Source: Enterobacter sp. RIT418 (lineage in GTDB: Bacteria; Pseudomonadota; Gammaproteobacteria; Enterobacterales; Enterobacteriaceae). From it: a stretch of 64,000 bases of DNA. The DNA lies in the NCBI RefSeq assembly GCF_003057745.1, contig NZ_QBJD02000015.1:1-64000 (forward strand), written 5' to 3'. The position numbers and the translations under genes are program-made. The notes below the pieces were generated by a model that ran no database searches, was not told the origin of the DNA, and saw nothing but the letters and a program-made list of their open reading frames with translations. Shown here in pieces: positions 1 through 9,506 of the stretch. Position 1 is the stretch's first letter; each line of letters starts with the position of its first letter.

Positions 1-1468
1 ATTCTAATAATTTTTTAGTGTCAGATATGAAAGTGATTTTTTCTCCATCCCAAATAAAATTCTGAGTATGTCTGTTCCTGAACGAAATTTTCACTCTCCA
101 TTTTTTACCGGCATTAAAAACGATTATTTTGTCAACAACTCGTTTAAGCATCAAGTTAAGTTCCTGAGGATCTTTTATTTCTTGCAAAAGATTCAAATTG
201 AATGCTTTCTCAGAAATTATCATACTGTTTTGTTGTTTGATTCGTTCTTCTATTTCATGAAGTTTTGCTTCAAGGTTACTTATCGTGTGCATCACGCTAA
301 CCGGTATTTTAGTTAGAGTAAGAAGCATGTCATTTAGGTCTTGAATTTTTGTTTTAATATTATTCTGCTCAATTAATAATGATTCATCAAGATAAGATTT
401 CTTTTCAAATTTGAGTTCTTTCATTATCCTATAAAGCGCGACTTCTAAATTTTTAAAATTCTTCGTTACAATACACTTACCATCTCTTGCGTTGGCGCAA
501 ACATGATACTGATATTTTTTCCCAGAGGTGACATGAAATTTTCTAACGAGTGCTCCTCCGCATTCGTGTTTTAATAATCCAGCGAAGGCATTGAATTCAG
601 ATTTATATCCAGGTTTATTCTGCTTATGATCTGACTGTAAAAGCATGAATTCTTCTTTACTGATAAGAGCTGGATAATAACCTTCTATAATATCAAGTAA
701 TATAACTTTACGGTCTTTTGTTGTCTCTGATGTTTGATAAGCTCCATACAGTGCAACTGAATTTATAGTTTTGCCGACTGTTGTATGGTTCCAGCCGGAA
801 GATCGTAATGGTTTATGACCTTCATCGTTTAATGCTTTTGCAATCTTATTTGTTCCAAAACCTTTTCTACGTAATTCGATGATTCTTTTGGCTGCTTCAA
901 GCCTATCACTAAAGATAAAATTATCGCCTTTTCGTTCTAACCAGAAAGGCAGGACTTTATTGATAATCTCACCATTTAACGCACGTTGTCGCTGCTGTCC
1001 TTTCGTCTCGCGTAAACGCTGAGATTTTTTCTCGGATTCCTTATGAGCAAGATCAGCAGCTAGAGCTATCCTGATGACACTTACTAGATCGTTGATAGAC
1101 TCTCGGTTTAGTAATAGACCATCAACAAGCGAAGCAATGAAGATGTTGTTTTGCAGAATCGACTTGATGATTTGTTGAGTGACGTCGATGCCTCGACGAC
1201 TTAGACGGTCCAGCGATTCAATGATGATTGTAGAGCCTTGCTCAATTTGACCTTTTTCGATTGCTTCGAGCATATCTCCAAGCGAAGGTCTGTTTCCCTC
1301 TTTGAATGCTGAGATTCCGAGGTCTTGGAAGTTCTTATCTGATAGAATTAAGTTATTAGCATGTGCATACTGTTCAGCAAGTTCTGTTTGGCGTCTTACT
1401 GAGTCGCCCTGTTCTTGCTTCTTCGATGAGAATCTTATGTAAGAGTATGCTTTTCCGTTTTGTTTCAT
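1..1468 (-). CDS. Large serine recombinase (site-specific integrase), C-terminus cut by the window edge
   Basis: An open frame starts with ATG at 1468 and stays open to the left edge, giving about 489 residues. The N-terminal resolvase domain begins with YIRFSSKKQ; Ser14 is the expected nucleophile. It continues with GDSVRRQ and [10 protein letters not shown], which carry the conserved arginines. A recombinase domain follows ([25 protein letters not shown]), then a zinc ribbon with Cys pairs (HECGGALV and CANARDGKC, about residues 318-350) and a coiled coil. This is the large serine integrase layout used by phages and integrative elements. It sits at the element end and is divergent from ybiT, with 34 bp between the starts. 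Base composition is unlike its neighbour. Its specificity for ybiT is inferred from position. Confidence 0.9.
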   Translation of the reverse strand, partial: MKQNGKAYSYIRFSSKKQEQGDSVRRQTELAEQYAHANNLILSDKNFQDLGISAFKEGNRPSLGDMLEAIEKGQIEQGSTIIIESLDRLSRRGIDVTQQIIKSILQNNIFIASLVDGLLLNRESINDLVSVIRIALAADLAHKESEKKSQRLRETKGQQRQRALNGEIINKVLPFWLERKGDNFIFSDRLEAAKRIIELRRKGFGTNKIAKALNDEGHKPLRSSGWNHTTVGKTINSVALYGAYQTSETTKDRKVILLDIIEGYYPALISKEEFMLLQSDHKQNKPGYKSEFNAFAGLLKHECGGALVRKFHVTSGKKYQYHVCANARDGKCIVTKNFKNLEVALYRIMKELKFEKKSYLDESLLIEQNNIKTKIQDLNDMLLTLTKIPVSVMHTISNLEAKLHEIEERIKQQNSMIISEKAFNLNLLQEIKDPQELNLMLKRVVDKIIVFNAGKKWRVKISFRNRHTQNFIWDGEKITFISDTKKLLE

Positions 1469-1525
1469 ATACACCTCAGTAACTTACAAGAGAGTATCAA
1501 TTTTGCTTCTTTGCAACAATATCAC
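1..1525. mobile_element. Right end of an integrative element inserted at the ybiT 5' end
   Basis: The sequence up to the first codons of ybiT is visibly AT-rich and codes a large serine recombinase that runs off the left edge. From about 1527 the DNA is ordinary GC-rich ybiT. The first eight codons of ybiT (MLLCNNIT) differ from the E. coli start (MLVSSNVT), while the sequence from MQFGSKPL on is identical in protein. This places the junction near 1503-1527. The rest of the element and its other att site lie outside the window, so its size and cargo are unknown. The exact crossover is inferred. Confidence 0.75.
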
Positions 1526-3098
1526 TATGCAGTTTGGCAGTAAGCCGCTGTTCGAAAACATTTCCGTCAAATTTGGCGGCGGCAACCGTTACGGCCTGAT
1601 TGGCGCCAACGGTAGCGGAAAATCCACCTTTATGAAAATCCTCGGCGGCGACCTGGAGCCGACGCTCGGCAACGTGTCGCTCGATCCTAACGAGCGCATC
1701 GGTAAGCTGCGTCAGGATCAGTTTGCCTTCGAAGAGTTCACCGTGCTCGACACCGTGATCATGGGGCACGCGAAGCTGTGGGAAGTGAAGCAGGAGCGCG
1801 ATCGCATCTACGCCCTGGCCGAAATGAGCGAAGAGGACGGCTACAAGGTTGCCGACCTGGAAACGCAGTACGGCGAAATGGACGGTTACTCTGCGGAAGC
1901 GCGTGCGGGCGAGCTGCTGCTGGGCGTGGGCATTCCGGTTGAACAGCACTACGGGCCGATGAGCGAAGTGGCGCCGGGCTGGAAGCTGCGCGTCCTGCTG
2001 GCGCAGGCGCTGTTCTCGAACCCGGACATCCTGCTGCTCGATGAACCGACGAACAACCTGGACATCGACACCATCCGCTGGCTGGAGCAGACGCTGAACG
2101 ATCGCGACAGCACCATGATCATCATCTCGCACGACCGTCACTTCCTGAACATGGTCTGTACGCACATGGCGGATCTGGACTACGGCGAGCTGCGCGTGTA
2201 CCCGGGCAACTACGACGAATACATGACGGCGGCGACCCAGGCGCGCGAGCGTCTGCTGGCCGATAACGCCAAGAAAAAAGCGCAGATCGCGGACCTGCAG
2301 TCCTTCGTTAGCCGCTTTAGCGCCAACGCCTCTAAATCGCGTCAGGCGACCTCTCGCGCCCGCCAGATTGACAAAATCAAGCTGGATGAAGTTAAGGCTT
2401 CCAGCCGTCAGAACCCGTTCATCCGCTTCGAGCAGGACAAGAAGCTGTTCCGTAACGCGCTGGAAGTGGAAGCGCTGTCGAAAGGTTTTGAAAGCGGCCC
2501 GCTGTTTAAAAACTTCAACCTGCTGCTGGAAGTGGGCGAGAAGATTGCCATCCTCGGCGCGAACGGCGTGGGTAAATCCACCATGCTGAAAACGCTGGTC
2601 GGCGAACTGCAGCCGGACACCGGTACCGTTAAGTGGTCCGAGAACGCGCAGATTGGCTACTACGCGCAGGACCACGAGTACGCGTTTGAAAACGATCTGA
2701 CCGTCTTTGACTGGATGAGCCAGTGGAAGCAGGAAGGTGACGACGAGCAGGCGGTGCGCAGCATTCTGGGTCGTCTGCTGTTCAGCCAGGACGACATCAA
2801 AAAGCCTGCAAAAGTGCTTTCCGGTGGTGAGAAAGGCCGCATGCTGTTCGGCAAGCTGATGATGGAAAAACCGAATATCCTGGTAATGGATGAACCCACA
2901 AACCACCTGGATATGGAATCTATCGAATCGCTGAACATGGCGCTGGAGATGTACCAGGGCACGCTGATCTTCGTTTCTCACGACCGTGAGTTCGTCAGCT
3001 CGCTGGCGACCCGCGTGATTGAAATTACGCCAGAGCGCGTGGTGGACTTCACCGGCAATTACGAAGATTACCTGCGCAGCAAAGGTATCGAGAATTAA
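1503..3098 (+). CDS. ybiT: ABC-F family ATPase YbiT
   Basis: This is a soluble tandem-ABC protein of the ABC-F family, which acts on ribosomes rather than in transport. Both nucleotide-binding domains are intact. The first has GANGSGKST near residue 34 and [11 protein letters not shown]. The second has GANGVGKST near residue 354, [10 protein letters not shown] and [11 protein letters not shown]. The inter-domain linker is rich in Lys and Arg. The first signature loop is degenerate (VAPGWKLR). The 531-residue length matches E. coli YbiT. The start is unusual: TTG at 1503, preceded by AAGAGAG at 1488-1494 with 8 bp spacing. The nearest in-frame ATG (1527) has no good ribosome site. The first codons and everything upstream come from the inserted element, so the native promoter has been displaced. 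Confidence 0.95.
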   Translation: MLLCNNITMQFGSKPLFENISVKFGGGNRYGLIGANGSGKSTFMKILGGDLEPTLGNVSLDPNERIGKLRQDQFAFEEFTVLDTVIMGHAKLWEVKQERDRIYALAEMSEEDGYKVADLETQYGEMDGYSAEARAGELLLGVGIPVEQHYGPMSEVAPGWKLRVLLAQALFSNPDILLLDEPTNNLDIDTIRWLEQTLNDRDSTMIIISHDRHFLNMVCTHMADLDYGELRVYPGNYDEYMTAATQARERLLADNAKKKAQIADLQSFVSRFSANASKSRQATSRARQIDKIKLDEVKASSRQNPFIRFEQDKKLFRNALEVEALSKGFESGPLFKNFNLLLEVGEKIAILGANGVGKSTMLKTLVGELQPDTGTVKWSENAQIGYYAQDHEYAFENDLTVFDWMSQWKQEGDDEQAVRSILGRLLFSQDDIKKPAKVLSGGEKGRMLFGKLMMEKPNILVMDEPTNHLDMESIESLNMALEMYQGTLIFVSHDREFVSSLATRVIEITPERVVDFTGNYEDYLRSKGIEN

Positions 3099-3103
3099 AA
3101 AAA

Positions 3104-3131
3104 GCCGGGTGGCGGCTTCGCCTTACCCGGC
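3104..3131. repeat. REP-like palindrome after ybiT
   Basis: GCCGGGT and ACCCGGC arms flank GGCGGCTTCGCCTT. It lies just 3' of ybiT, in the gap to the convergent GH31 gene. Similar units occur near 14798, 47034, 51771, 54059 and 54981. It may also end transcription or protect the mRNA. Confidence 0.8.
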
Positions 3132-3143
3132 CTACGTTCCATT

Positions 3144-3180
3144 CCCTCTCCCCGTGGGAGAGGGTTAGGGTGAGGGCATC
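3144..3180. repeat. CCCTCTCCCC-type intergenic repeat, copy 1
   Basis: A hairpin CCCTCTCCCC-gtg-GGAGAGGG is followed by TTAGGGTGAGGGCATC. Six related copies sit at gene ends in this window (10581, 14837, 23337, 28667 and 32303 are the others). They are too similar to be independent terminators, so this is a dispersed repeat family. Confidence 0.85.
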
Positions 3181-3188
3181 AGGCCGCA

Positions 3189-5552
3189 CTACACCACCCA
3201 CTCATCCCCTTCAACTCCGTTCACCAGCAGCGTACGTTTTTCCCCCGCCGGTAACGACACCTTCAGCGCGTTCCACGCCGGGCGATAGTCGCCGCGCGCG
3301 TTCACCTTCAGGTTGATGGTTGCGCCATCGCACGCCATTTCCCACTCGATCCACAGCGCATTGCCGTGCTGGTAGCCCCAGCTTTCGCCGTCATCTTCAA
3401 ACAGCAGGCCGGACGTGGTGCCCACCCCTTTCACCGGGAACAGCTTCAGCTCGCGGGTATCGTCCTTTTCAGCGCTCACGTGCGTAATGCGTTCGCTCAG
3501 CGGCAGGCCCGCACCGGCGCGCACCAGCAGCGGAAGCTTTTCCAGCGGCGCGTCGCGCGTAATCCACTGGCCGCCGGAGAACCACTCGTGGGTGTAAAAA
3601 TCGTACCAGCCGGTTTCGTTATCCGGCAGCCAGACGCGGCGCTCGCGCTGCCCGGCCTCAACGACGCTCGCCACCAGCAGGTCGCGGCCCAGCAGGAAAT
3701 CGTCGCACTCTTCAAACGTCTGCGCGTCGTGCTCGTGATCGAGGAAGGTCGGGCGCAGCATCGGCTCGTCGTCGGCGTGGGCCTGCCAGAGCAGGGTATA
3801 AAGATACGGCAGCAGGCGATAGCGCAGCTCAATCGCGCCGCGAATGGCCGGCGTGACGCCCGGGTACATCCACGGCTCGTTCACGGTGCAATCATCGTTC
3901 CACGAGTGAATGGTAAAGCGCGGGTGCATCACGCCGTTTTGCACCCAGCGGACAAACAGCTCGGCGTCCGGCTTATCGCCCGAGAAGCCGCCGACGTCGT
4001 GCCCGACGTTGAACAGGCCGGACAGGCTCATCCCCAGCCCCATGCGGGTGTTGTAGCGCAGCGTCTCCCAGCAGGTGCGGTTATCGCCGCTCCAGGTCTG
4101 AACGTAGCGCTGCATGCCAGCGCAGCCGGAGCGGGAAATTAAGTATGGACGCTTCTCCGGCGCAAAGCGCTGCTGCGCTTCCAGCGAGGCGCGCATCATC
4201 AGCAGCGGCATCACCGGGCGGATGTGCTTGATGGCGATCTCCCTGCCGAAGCCAAAGCACCGCGCTTCGCCGTCCCACACCTCAAACTCGTTGTTGTCGT
4301 TCCAGGTGGAATCGATGCCCATTTTCAGCAGCTGCGTGGTGACGCCGTTCTGCCACCACTTCACCGTCTGCGGGTTGGTAAAGTCGAGGTGCGAGCCTTC
4401 GTCATCCCAGAAGCTGGAGCGCTCCGGCGCATCGGTTTCTGAATCGCGAATGAACAGGCCGCTCTCCGCCACTTCGCCATAGCGCGGGTGATCCTGCAGC
4501 AGGCACGGCTTGATGTTGGCGGCAAGCTTCAGCCCGGCGTCGTGGAAGGCCTGGCTCATCACCTTCGGCTGCGGCACCTTGTCGTAGTTCCAGTTGAAGA
4601 CGTAGCGCTTGCCGTTAATGGAGGTATAGCCGGAAGAGAGCTGGAACGAGTCGCACGGAATAGCGTGCTCTTCGCACAGGCGAATGAAGTTCATCAGCTG
4701 GTTCTGCGCGTCCGGCGCGTCGGTGTAGTGCATGGTCGAGCCGCTGTAGCCCAGGCTCCACTTCGGCCCGAACAGCGTTTTCCCGGTCAGGCGCACGAAC
4801 GCCTTGGTGACGTCCAGCGCGCGCCTGCCGGTAAAGATGTAGTAGTCGATGTCGCCCGCTTCCGCCTGCCAGCGGCGGTAGGCGGTGTGGTAGTTGTCAA
4901 TTTCGTTGCCCAGGTCCAGCCAGCAGCTGCTGAGGTTGTCGTAGAACAGGCCGTAGCTCACGTCGTCGCGGCGGGTAAGGGTGAACGGAATATGCTTGTA
5001 GAGCGGATCGGTGCTGGCGGCGTTGTAGCCCATCGCGTCGAGGTTACGCATCTCGTAGCGTTTGCCGTTGCGCTGCAGGTCGCCCGCTTTTTCGCCGAGA
5101 CCGTAAAATCGCTCGTCCCTGCGGCGGCTCAGGTAGTGCGCCACGCCGTCGCCGTGGGCGTTCAGCAGGTACGCGCTGGTGGGGCGATCGTTGACCAGCG
5201 GCTGCCATTCGCCCGCGTCGTTGCGGTAGTGCCACTCCAGCCACAGCGGCTGGTGGACGGTAACGCGCAGGTTTTGGGTTTCCACCATCAGCACGTCGTC
5301 GCCCTGCGTCAATGTCCAGGCGGGGCAGGTGAAGCCGCTCAGGTCGTCGCGGCGGCGGCCTTCCCACGGCACGTCCTTGTCCGGCGCGATGCTCCAGGTG
5401 CGGTCCAGCGCCAGTTCGCCCCTGCGCTTGATCAGCACGCGGAACAGGTTCTCCTCCAGCACGTACAGGCACAGGCGGTGTTGATTGTCGACCAGCAGCT
5501 CAAGATGGTTTGCCGACTGCTTATCTACGGTCCAGTTTTTCAGGGTTTTCAT
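3189..5552 (-). CDS. Glycoside hydrolase family 31 alpha-glucosidase-like enzyme
   Basis: The protein has 787 residues and no signal peptide, so it should act in the cytoplasm. It has the GH31 order of N-terminal beta-sandwich, (beta/alpha)8 barrel and C-terminal beta domains. The nucleophile motif is DSTWNDNNEFE (near residue 415). The acid/base region is WSGDNRTCWE, followed by GLFNVGHDVGGF. Neither YicI (xylosidase) nor YihQ (sulfoquinovosidase) motifs are present, so the substrate is open; an alpha-glucoside is the default guess. The ATG at 5552 is chosen because it starts MKTLKNWTVD; a GTG 15 bp upstream is also in frame. It lies 17 bp after the transporter gene, so the two form an operon, facing a LacI-type regulator. 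This module is absent between ybiT and ybiU in K-12. Confidence 0.88.
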   Translation of the reverse strand: MKTLKNWTVDKQSANHLELLVDNQHRLCLYVLEENLFRVLIKRRGELALDRTWSIAPDKDVPWEGRRRDDLSGFTCPAWTLTQGDDVLMVETQNLRVTVHQPLWLEWHYRNDAGEWQPLVNDRPTSAYLLNAHGDGVAHYLSRRRDERFYGLGEKAGDLQRNGKRYEMRNLDAMGYNAASTDPLYKHIPFTLTRRDDVSYGLFYDNLSSCWLDLGNEIDNYHTAYRRWQAEAGDIDYYIFTGRRALDVTKAFVRLTGKTLFGPKWSLGYSGSTMHYTDAPDAQNQLMNFIRLCEEHAIPCDSFQLSSGYTSINGKRYVFNWNYDKVPQPKVMSQAFHDAGLKLAANIKPCLLQDHPRYGEVAESGLFIRDSETDAPERSSFWDDEGSHLDFTNPQTVKWWQNGVTTQLLKMGIDSTWNDNNEFEVWDGEARCFGFGREIAIKHIRPVMPLLMMRASLEAQQRFAPEKRPYLISRSGCAGMQRYVQTWSGDNRTCWETLRYNTRMGLGMSLSGLFNVGHDVGGFSGDKPDAELFVRWVQNGVMHPRFTIHSWNDDCTVNEPWMYPGVTPAIRGAIELRYRLLPYLYTLLWQAHADDEPMLRPTFLDHEHDAQTFEECDDFLLGRDLLVASVVEAGQRERRVWLPDNETGWYDFYTHEWFSGGQWITRDAPLEKLPLLVRAGAGLPLSERITHVSAEKDDTRELKLFPVKGVGTTSGLLFEDDGESWGYQHGNALWIEWEMACDGATINLKVNARGDYRPAWNALKVSLPAGEKRTLLVNGVEGDEWVV

Positions 5553-5569
5553 ATGCAATACATCCACTA

Positions 5570-6871
5570 TCAGGCGCGCTTGGCGCGACGTTCAGCAATA
5601 AATGCCACCAGGAAAACAGCGCCAATCAGGTCAAAGAAGCCCATGGCGATAAAGAGCGGGTTAAAGCCGATTTTGTCGGCGGTGACCCCAATCAAAAGCG
5701 AGAACAGGAAGCTTGCGATCCACGCCGCCGAGCCGCGCATGCCGTTGACGGTCGCCATCTGTCCCTTGTCGAATGACTCCACGACCAGCGCGCTGAGCAT
5801 GCAGGAGATGATCTGGTGCCCGAATCCGCCGATGGAGATCAGCACGATGGTGATATACGGGTCGCGGGTAATTGCCACGATGCCCAGCGAAATCATCAGG
5901 AACGCGCCGGTAACGGAGCTGGCAACCACCGAGTTCACGCGGGAGCAGCCGAACCAGCGGGTGTAGAGGCGGGTCAGGTAGCCGCTCGCGACGCTGCCGA
6001 GGTCGGCGGCGAGGAACGGCAGCCAGGCGAACATCGCGATCTGCTTCAGGTCCATGCCGTGCTCTTTCGCCAGATAGAGCGGCACCCAGAAGCTCAGCAC
6101 CGCCCAGGCCGGTTCCGCCATAAAGGCCGGAATGGCGATACCGTAGAACCGTTTGTTTTTCGATACGGTTTTCAGCGCGGTGAAGAAGGGCAGCTTGACC
6201 GCGGGCGGCTCGTTATCCTGCTTGATAAAGGCCAGCTCGTCCTTGCCGAGGTTCGGGTGCTGCTCCGGGTTGTGGTAGAAGATCCACCACAGGGCAACCC
6301 ACAGCAGCGCCAGCACGCCGGTAAACATAAACGCGCCCTGCCAGCCGAAGGAGGCGTGGGCAAAATAGATAATCGGCGGAGCCAGCATTGCCCCGACGGA
6401 GAAGCCGACGCCTGCCCAGCCTGCGGCGACGGGACGTTCCGATTTCGGGAACCATTCACCGATGGTTTTGGCGTTAGCGGGCGTTGCGGCGGCTTCCGAC
6501 GCGCCCATAAAGAAGCGCAGGATAGCCAGGTGCAGCCAGGTTCCGGCGCCCGCGTGGAAGATACACATCAGCGCCCAGATCCCGGCGCAGACCATAAAGC
6601 CAATCTTCAGGCCAATCACGTCAATCAGCCAGCCGCACAGGGGCTGGAAAATGGTGTAGGCGATCTGGAACGCGCCAACGATCCAGGAGTATTGCTCGGT
6701 GGTGATCCCGAGGCTCTCTTTCAGCTCCGGCGCGAGGATGCCCAGCGAGTTTCGGGTAATGTAGTTCACGGTTACGCCGAGTAAAAACAGCACCAGAACG
6801 TACCAGCGCAGGTTCTTAATTACGCGGCGGGTTTTGCTTGCCGCAAGAGGTGTATTGATGTCCTGACTCAT
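5570..6871 (-). CDS. MFS transporter, ExuT-like (anion:cation symporter family)
   Basis: This is a 433-residue inner-membrane protein with about 12 hydrophobic segments and high similarity in pattern to the hexuronate carrier ExuT: LRWYVLVLFLLGVTVNYITR, then QYSWIVGAFQIAYTIFQPL, then FAEPAW-like and GGFGHQ-like motifs. ExuT relatives carry sugar acids and similar anions. Here it is the first gene of an operon with the GH31 enzyme, so it probably imports the glycoside or a related anionic sugar. The ATG at 6871 has GGAGATCAAA just upstream and begins MSQDINTPLA, so I prefer it to longer in-frame starts reaching 7048. The gene is divergent from the LacI-type regulator at 7161, its likely controller. 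Confidence 0.88.
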   Translation of the reverse strand: MSQDINTPLAASKTRRVIKNLRWYVLVLFLLGVTVNYITRNSLGILAPELKESLGITTEQYSWIVGAFQIAYTIFQPLCGWLIDVIGLKIGFMVCAGIWALMCIFHAGAGTWLHLAILRFFMGASEAAATPANAKTIGEWFPKSERPVAAGWAGVGFSVGAMLAPPIIYFAHASFGWQGAFMFTGVLALLWVALWWIFYHNPEQHPNLGKDELAFIKQDNEPPAVKLPFFTALKTVSKNKRFYGIAIPAFMAEPAWAVLSFWVPLYLAKEHGMDLKQIAMFAWLPFLAADLGSVASGYLTRLYTRWFGCSRVNSVVASSVTGAFLMISLGIVAITRDPYITIVLISIGGFGHQIISCMLSALVVESFDKGQMATVNGMRGSAAWIASFLFSLLIGVTADKIGFNPLFIAMGFFDLIGAVFLVAFIAERRAKRA

Positions 6872-6944
6872 TTTGATCTCCACAAGACGGACGGCAGGAT
6901 AGAGAAAGTAAGTTGTCACACACATTTTTATATTTCGCTGAATG

Positions 6945-6957
6945 GTAACGGTTTTAC
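6945..6957. promoter_or_regulatory. Candidate operator for the LacI-type regulator
   Basis: The palindrome GTAA-CGGTT-TTAC lies in the 289-bp divergent region between the transporter and the regulator gene, where an autoregulated LacI-family protein would bind. The assignment is by position and symmetry only. The rest of the region (6872-7160) shows no other clear motif. Confidence 0.35.
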
Positions 6958-7160
6958 ACATTAAACCTGTTATACCAATTCGATGCGTTTTGTGTGATAA
7001 CTGCACAGTAGGGGAGAAATTGGCTGGACAACAGGGGATTTTATGCAAAACTTTTCATGATCCTTTGTGATTGATCGTTCGTGGCCTCAGGAGCTAAGTT
7101 ATTGAGCATTGGCGGCGATATGAAAAAATTTTCAAGACATAACCGGAGCCAGATCACAAA

Positions 7161-8234
7161 ATGGATAAAAGGCTAAAAATCACCCAAATCGCTGAGCGCA
7201 CGCAGCTTTCGATCAGCACCGTTTCGCGCGTGCTGGCGGGCAAAGCCAACACCAGCGAACGCGCGCGGGCGAAAGTGCTGGCCTGCGCGCGGGAGCTGGG
7301 CGTGATGGACGGTCTGGCGGCGGGGCGGCTGCTGCTCAACAGCCTGGTGGTCTTCGCGCCGCAGCGGGCGTTTGACGAGCGGTCCGACATCTTTTACTAC
7401 CGCGTGATCCAGAGCGTGGGTAAGGCGCTGGCCTCCCACGAGGTGCGCCTGCGCTACTGCGCGCTGGAGGAAAACGACGGCGACGCGCAGCTGTTTCTGG
7501 CGCGCATGAACGAGCCGGATACCCAGGCCGCCATTCTGCTGGGCATTGACGATCCGCACATTCACGATCTGGCGGTGGACGTGGGGAAAACCTGCATGCT
7601 GATCAACTGCCGTGACCGGCATATGCGCCTGCCTGCCGTCGCGCCGGATCACCGTTCCATCGGCGAGAGAGCGGCGGAGTATCTGTTCGAGATGGGGCAT
7701 CGTGAGGTGATGACCGTGCTCTGTCTGCGGCGCTATACCATGGAGCTGCGCCTGTCGGGGATCCGCGATGCGTGGCGCACGCATAATTTGCGCTTCGACG
7801 ACAAACGCGATCTGCTGGAGGTGCAAAGCTTCAGCGCCAAAGAGACGGAGCATCTGGTGAGCGAGTGGCTTGACCAACGGCAGGGAAAAGATCTGCCGAC
7901 GGCGTTCCTGGTCGGCGGCGACTTTATGGCGGCGGGCACCATCACCGCGCTGCAGAAACAGGGATTGCGCGTGCCGCAGGATGTCTCGGTGATGAGCATC
8001 GACGGGTTTAACCTGGCGGCGATTCAGGACGTGCCGCTGACCGCGGTACTCGTCCCGCGCGACGAGCTGGGCACCGAAGCGGTGCACATGCTCCAGCAGC
8101 GGCTGATGCGTCCGGATGCGCCGGTCGGCACGCTGCTGCTGAACGGCACGCTGGCGGTGCGGGAGTCGGTACGGCGGATACGTCAGGGGAAACGACGCAC
8201 CGCCGTTGAGCGGGAAGGGCTGTACGGCGATTAG
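7161..8234 (+). CDS. LacI-family transcriptional regulator
   Basis: The 357-residue protein has an N-terminal helix-turn-helix (KITQIAERTQLSISTVSRVL, residues 6-25) and the LacI hinge region. A periplasmic-binding-protein-like effector domain follows (LLGIDDP, FLVGGDFMAAG, DVSVMSIDGF). The family represses or activates sugar genes in response to a ligand. It faces the transporter-GH31 operon and is most likely its regulator, with the substrate or a breakdown product as effector. The 3' end overlaps the convergent ybiU stop by 4 bp. The hinge lacks the usual YxPN motif, reading LGVMDGLAAG instead. Which sugar it senses cannot be read from the sequence. Confidence 0.88.
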   Translation: MDKRLKITQIAERTQLSISTVSRVLAGKANTSERARAKVLACARELGVMDGLAAGRLLLNSLVVFAPQRAFDERSDIFYYRVIQSVGKALASHEVRLRYCALEENDGDAQLFLARMNEPDTQAAILLGIDDPHIHDLAVDVGKTCMLINCRDRHMRLPAVAPDHRSIGERAAEYLFEMGHREVMTVLCLRRYTMELRLSGIRDAWRTHNLRFDDKRDLLEVQSFSAKETEHLVSEWLDQRQGKDLPTAFLVGGDFMAAGTITALQKQGLRVPQDVSVMSIDGFNLAAIQDVPLTAVLVPRDELGTEAVHMLQQRLMRPDAPVGTLLLNGTLAVRESVRRIRQGKRRTAVEREGLYGD

Positions 8235-9493
8235 GCCATGCCCAGCGCGCGCCTGCCGTGGATGTTGAGATCGTTCACGGTGAAGCGGTCCTGCCAGGCG
8301 GTTTCATAATCCTCGCGCGGGAAATCGCCCGGCGACGCTCCGGCCTCCAGCGCTTCCTTAACCTTCTTCGCGTAGGCGAGGTTCTTCTCGCACATCGGCG
8401 CGGCCGGAATATACATCACGTTCCCCCAGCCCTGCTGGTTTTCCACCGGCGCCACGGAGTGGATGACGTCGCAGTGCCACCAGACGGAATCGCCCGCGTC
8501 CAGCGCCGGAATGCTGGTCAGCGCCTCAATGAGCAGCGGGTGCCACTTCTCGGAAATCGGCAGCACGCGCCCCGGCGCGACGCCGCACAGTTCGTCCTCG
8601 GGAACATCGTCCAGCAGCGGGCGCAGCAGAATATAGGCCATCGCTTCCGGGATCGGCACCACGTGCAGCAGACCCTGACCGGGGATCATGTCCGACAGCG
8701 CCGTCCAGCCCTGGAAGGTGCGGAACACCGAGCATTTGGTGGTGTTATCCACGGTGTACTCTTCCACTTCGGTACGGTGCGCCGCGTTCCACGGATCGTA
8801 TTGCTCAACGTTGCCGTCAAAGACGCGGGCGAAAACCTGCTGATACGCCGGAAGCAGCCAGCGCTCCAGCGCGCCGGAGTCGGTATGCGCCCCCAGCCCT
8901 TTAGACGTCGTTCCCGGCGGACGGCGGCGGATGCGATCCGGATAAATCACGCTCACGTCCGGGTTGAACCACTGCTTGCCGTTGCTTTCGAACGTCCACA
9001 AGCGGTTCAGGAAGGATTGTACCTGCGCCATCTCTTCACTCTGGCGCGCCTGCATCTGCGCCTGTGACCAGTAGATCGGGTAAATCTCCGGGCGTGAGGC
9101 CGTCAGCGTGCCGAAGAAGTTATCGCCCGGGCCTTTGTACACGTCGTCAAAGCGGTTGAGATCGAGGTAGTCGAGCATCGATTTATCCCACGCCAGCGCC
9201 TGCTCGCGCGGGAAATGACCCTTGATCACCGCGCAGCCCCGGCGCTTAACCGCCTCGCGCTGCTCTGCGGTGATGCGCCCGTTTTTCACGTCAGCAAACG
9301 GAATTACCGGCCAGACGTCCTGGCCTTTGTTTTTCAGCCCGTTGATTTCCGCCACGCGGGTGGCAATTTTGTCGCTGAGCCTGTCGAACACCGCCTGCAC
9401 GTCGCCGATTTGCGCCCGCAGCTCGCGCTTCATCTGACGGATTGCCGCCTTGTGGTCCGCAGGCAATGTTTCACTGGTAAACGTCATCGTCAT
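8231..9493 (-). CDS. ybiU: DUF1479 protein YbiU, likely Fe(II)/2-oxoglutarate-type dioxygenase
   Basis: The 420-residue protein matches E. coli YbiU closely over its full length (RRGCAVIKGHFPREQAL, YKGPGDNFFGTL, RRPPGTTSKGLGAHTDSGA). A facial triad for iron can be picked out: H and D in GAHTDSG and the later H in WHCDVIHSVAP. This fits the DUF1479 fold related to 2-oxoglutarate oxygenases. No substrate is known to me. The start at 9493 (MTMTFTSETLP) aligns with the E. coli start. It is oriented with ybiV and pflEF but has its own upstream region, which holds the palindrome shared with those genes. It converges with the LacI-type gene, overlapping by 4 bp. Confidence 0.9.
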   Translation of the reverse strand: MTMTFTSETLPADHKAAIRQMKRELRAQIGDVQAVFDRLSDKIATRVAEINGLKNKGQDVWPVIPFADVKNGRITAEQREAVKRRGCAVIKGHFPREQALAWDKSMLDYLDLNRFDDVYKGPGDNFFGTLTASRPEIYPIYWSQAQMQARQSEEMAQVQSFLNRLWTFESNGKQWFNPDVSVIYPDRIRRRPPGTTSKGLGAHTDSGALERWLLPAYQQVFARVFDGNVEQYDPWNAAHRTEVEEYTVDNTTKCSVFRTFQGWTALSDMIPGQGLLHVVPIPEAMAYILLRPLLDDVPEDELCGVAPGRVLPISEKWHPLLIEALTSIPALDAGDSVWWHCDVIHSVAPVENQQGWGNVMYIPAAPMCEKNLAYAKKVKEALEAGASPGDFPREDYETAWQDRFTVNDLNIHGRRALGMA

Positions 9494-9506
9494 AACCGCC
9501 TCGCAT

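Noticed and set aside
68..316. A short frame (82 codons) at the left edge on the plus strand
   Set aside because: It lies inside the serine recombinase gene on the opposite strand and resembles nothing known.
1497..2981. A 494-codon frame antisense to ybiT
   Set aside because: The composition is that of a complement-strand shadow, and both ATPase domains of ybiT are intact.
3189..5552. Assignment of the GH31 gene as yicI or yihQ
   Set aside because: The nucleophile motif WNDNNEF differs from both, and the genetic context is different.
6993..7008. CRP-like sequence TGTGATAACTGCACAG before the LacI-type gene
   Set aside because: The second half matches only with the wrong spacing, so it is not listed as a site.
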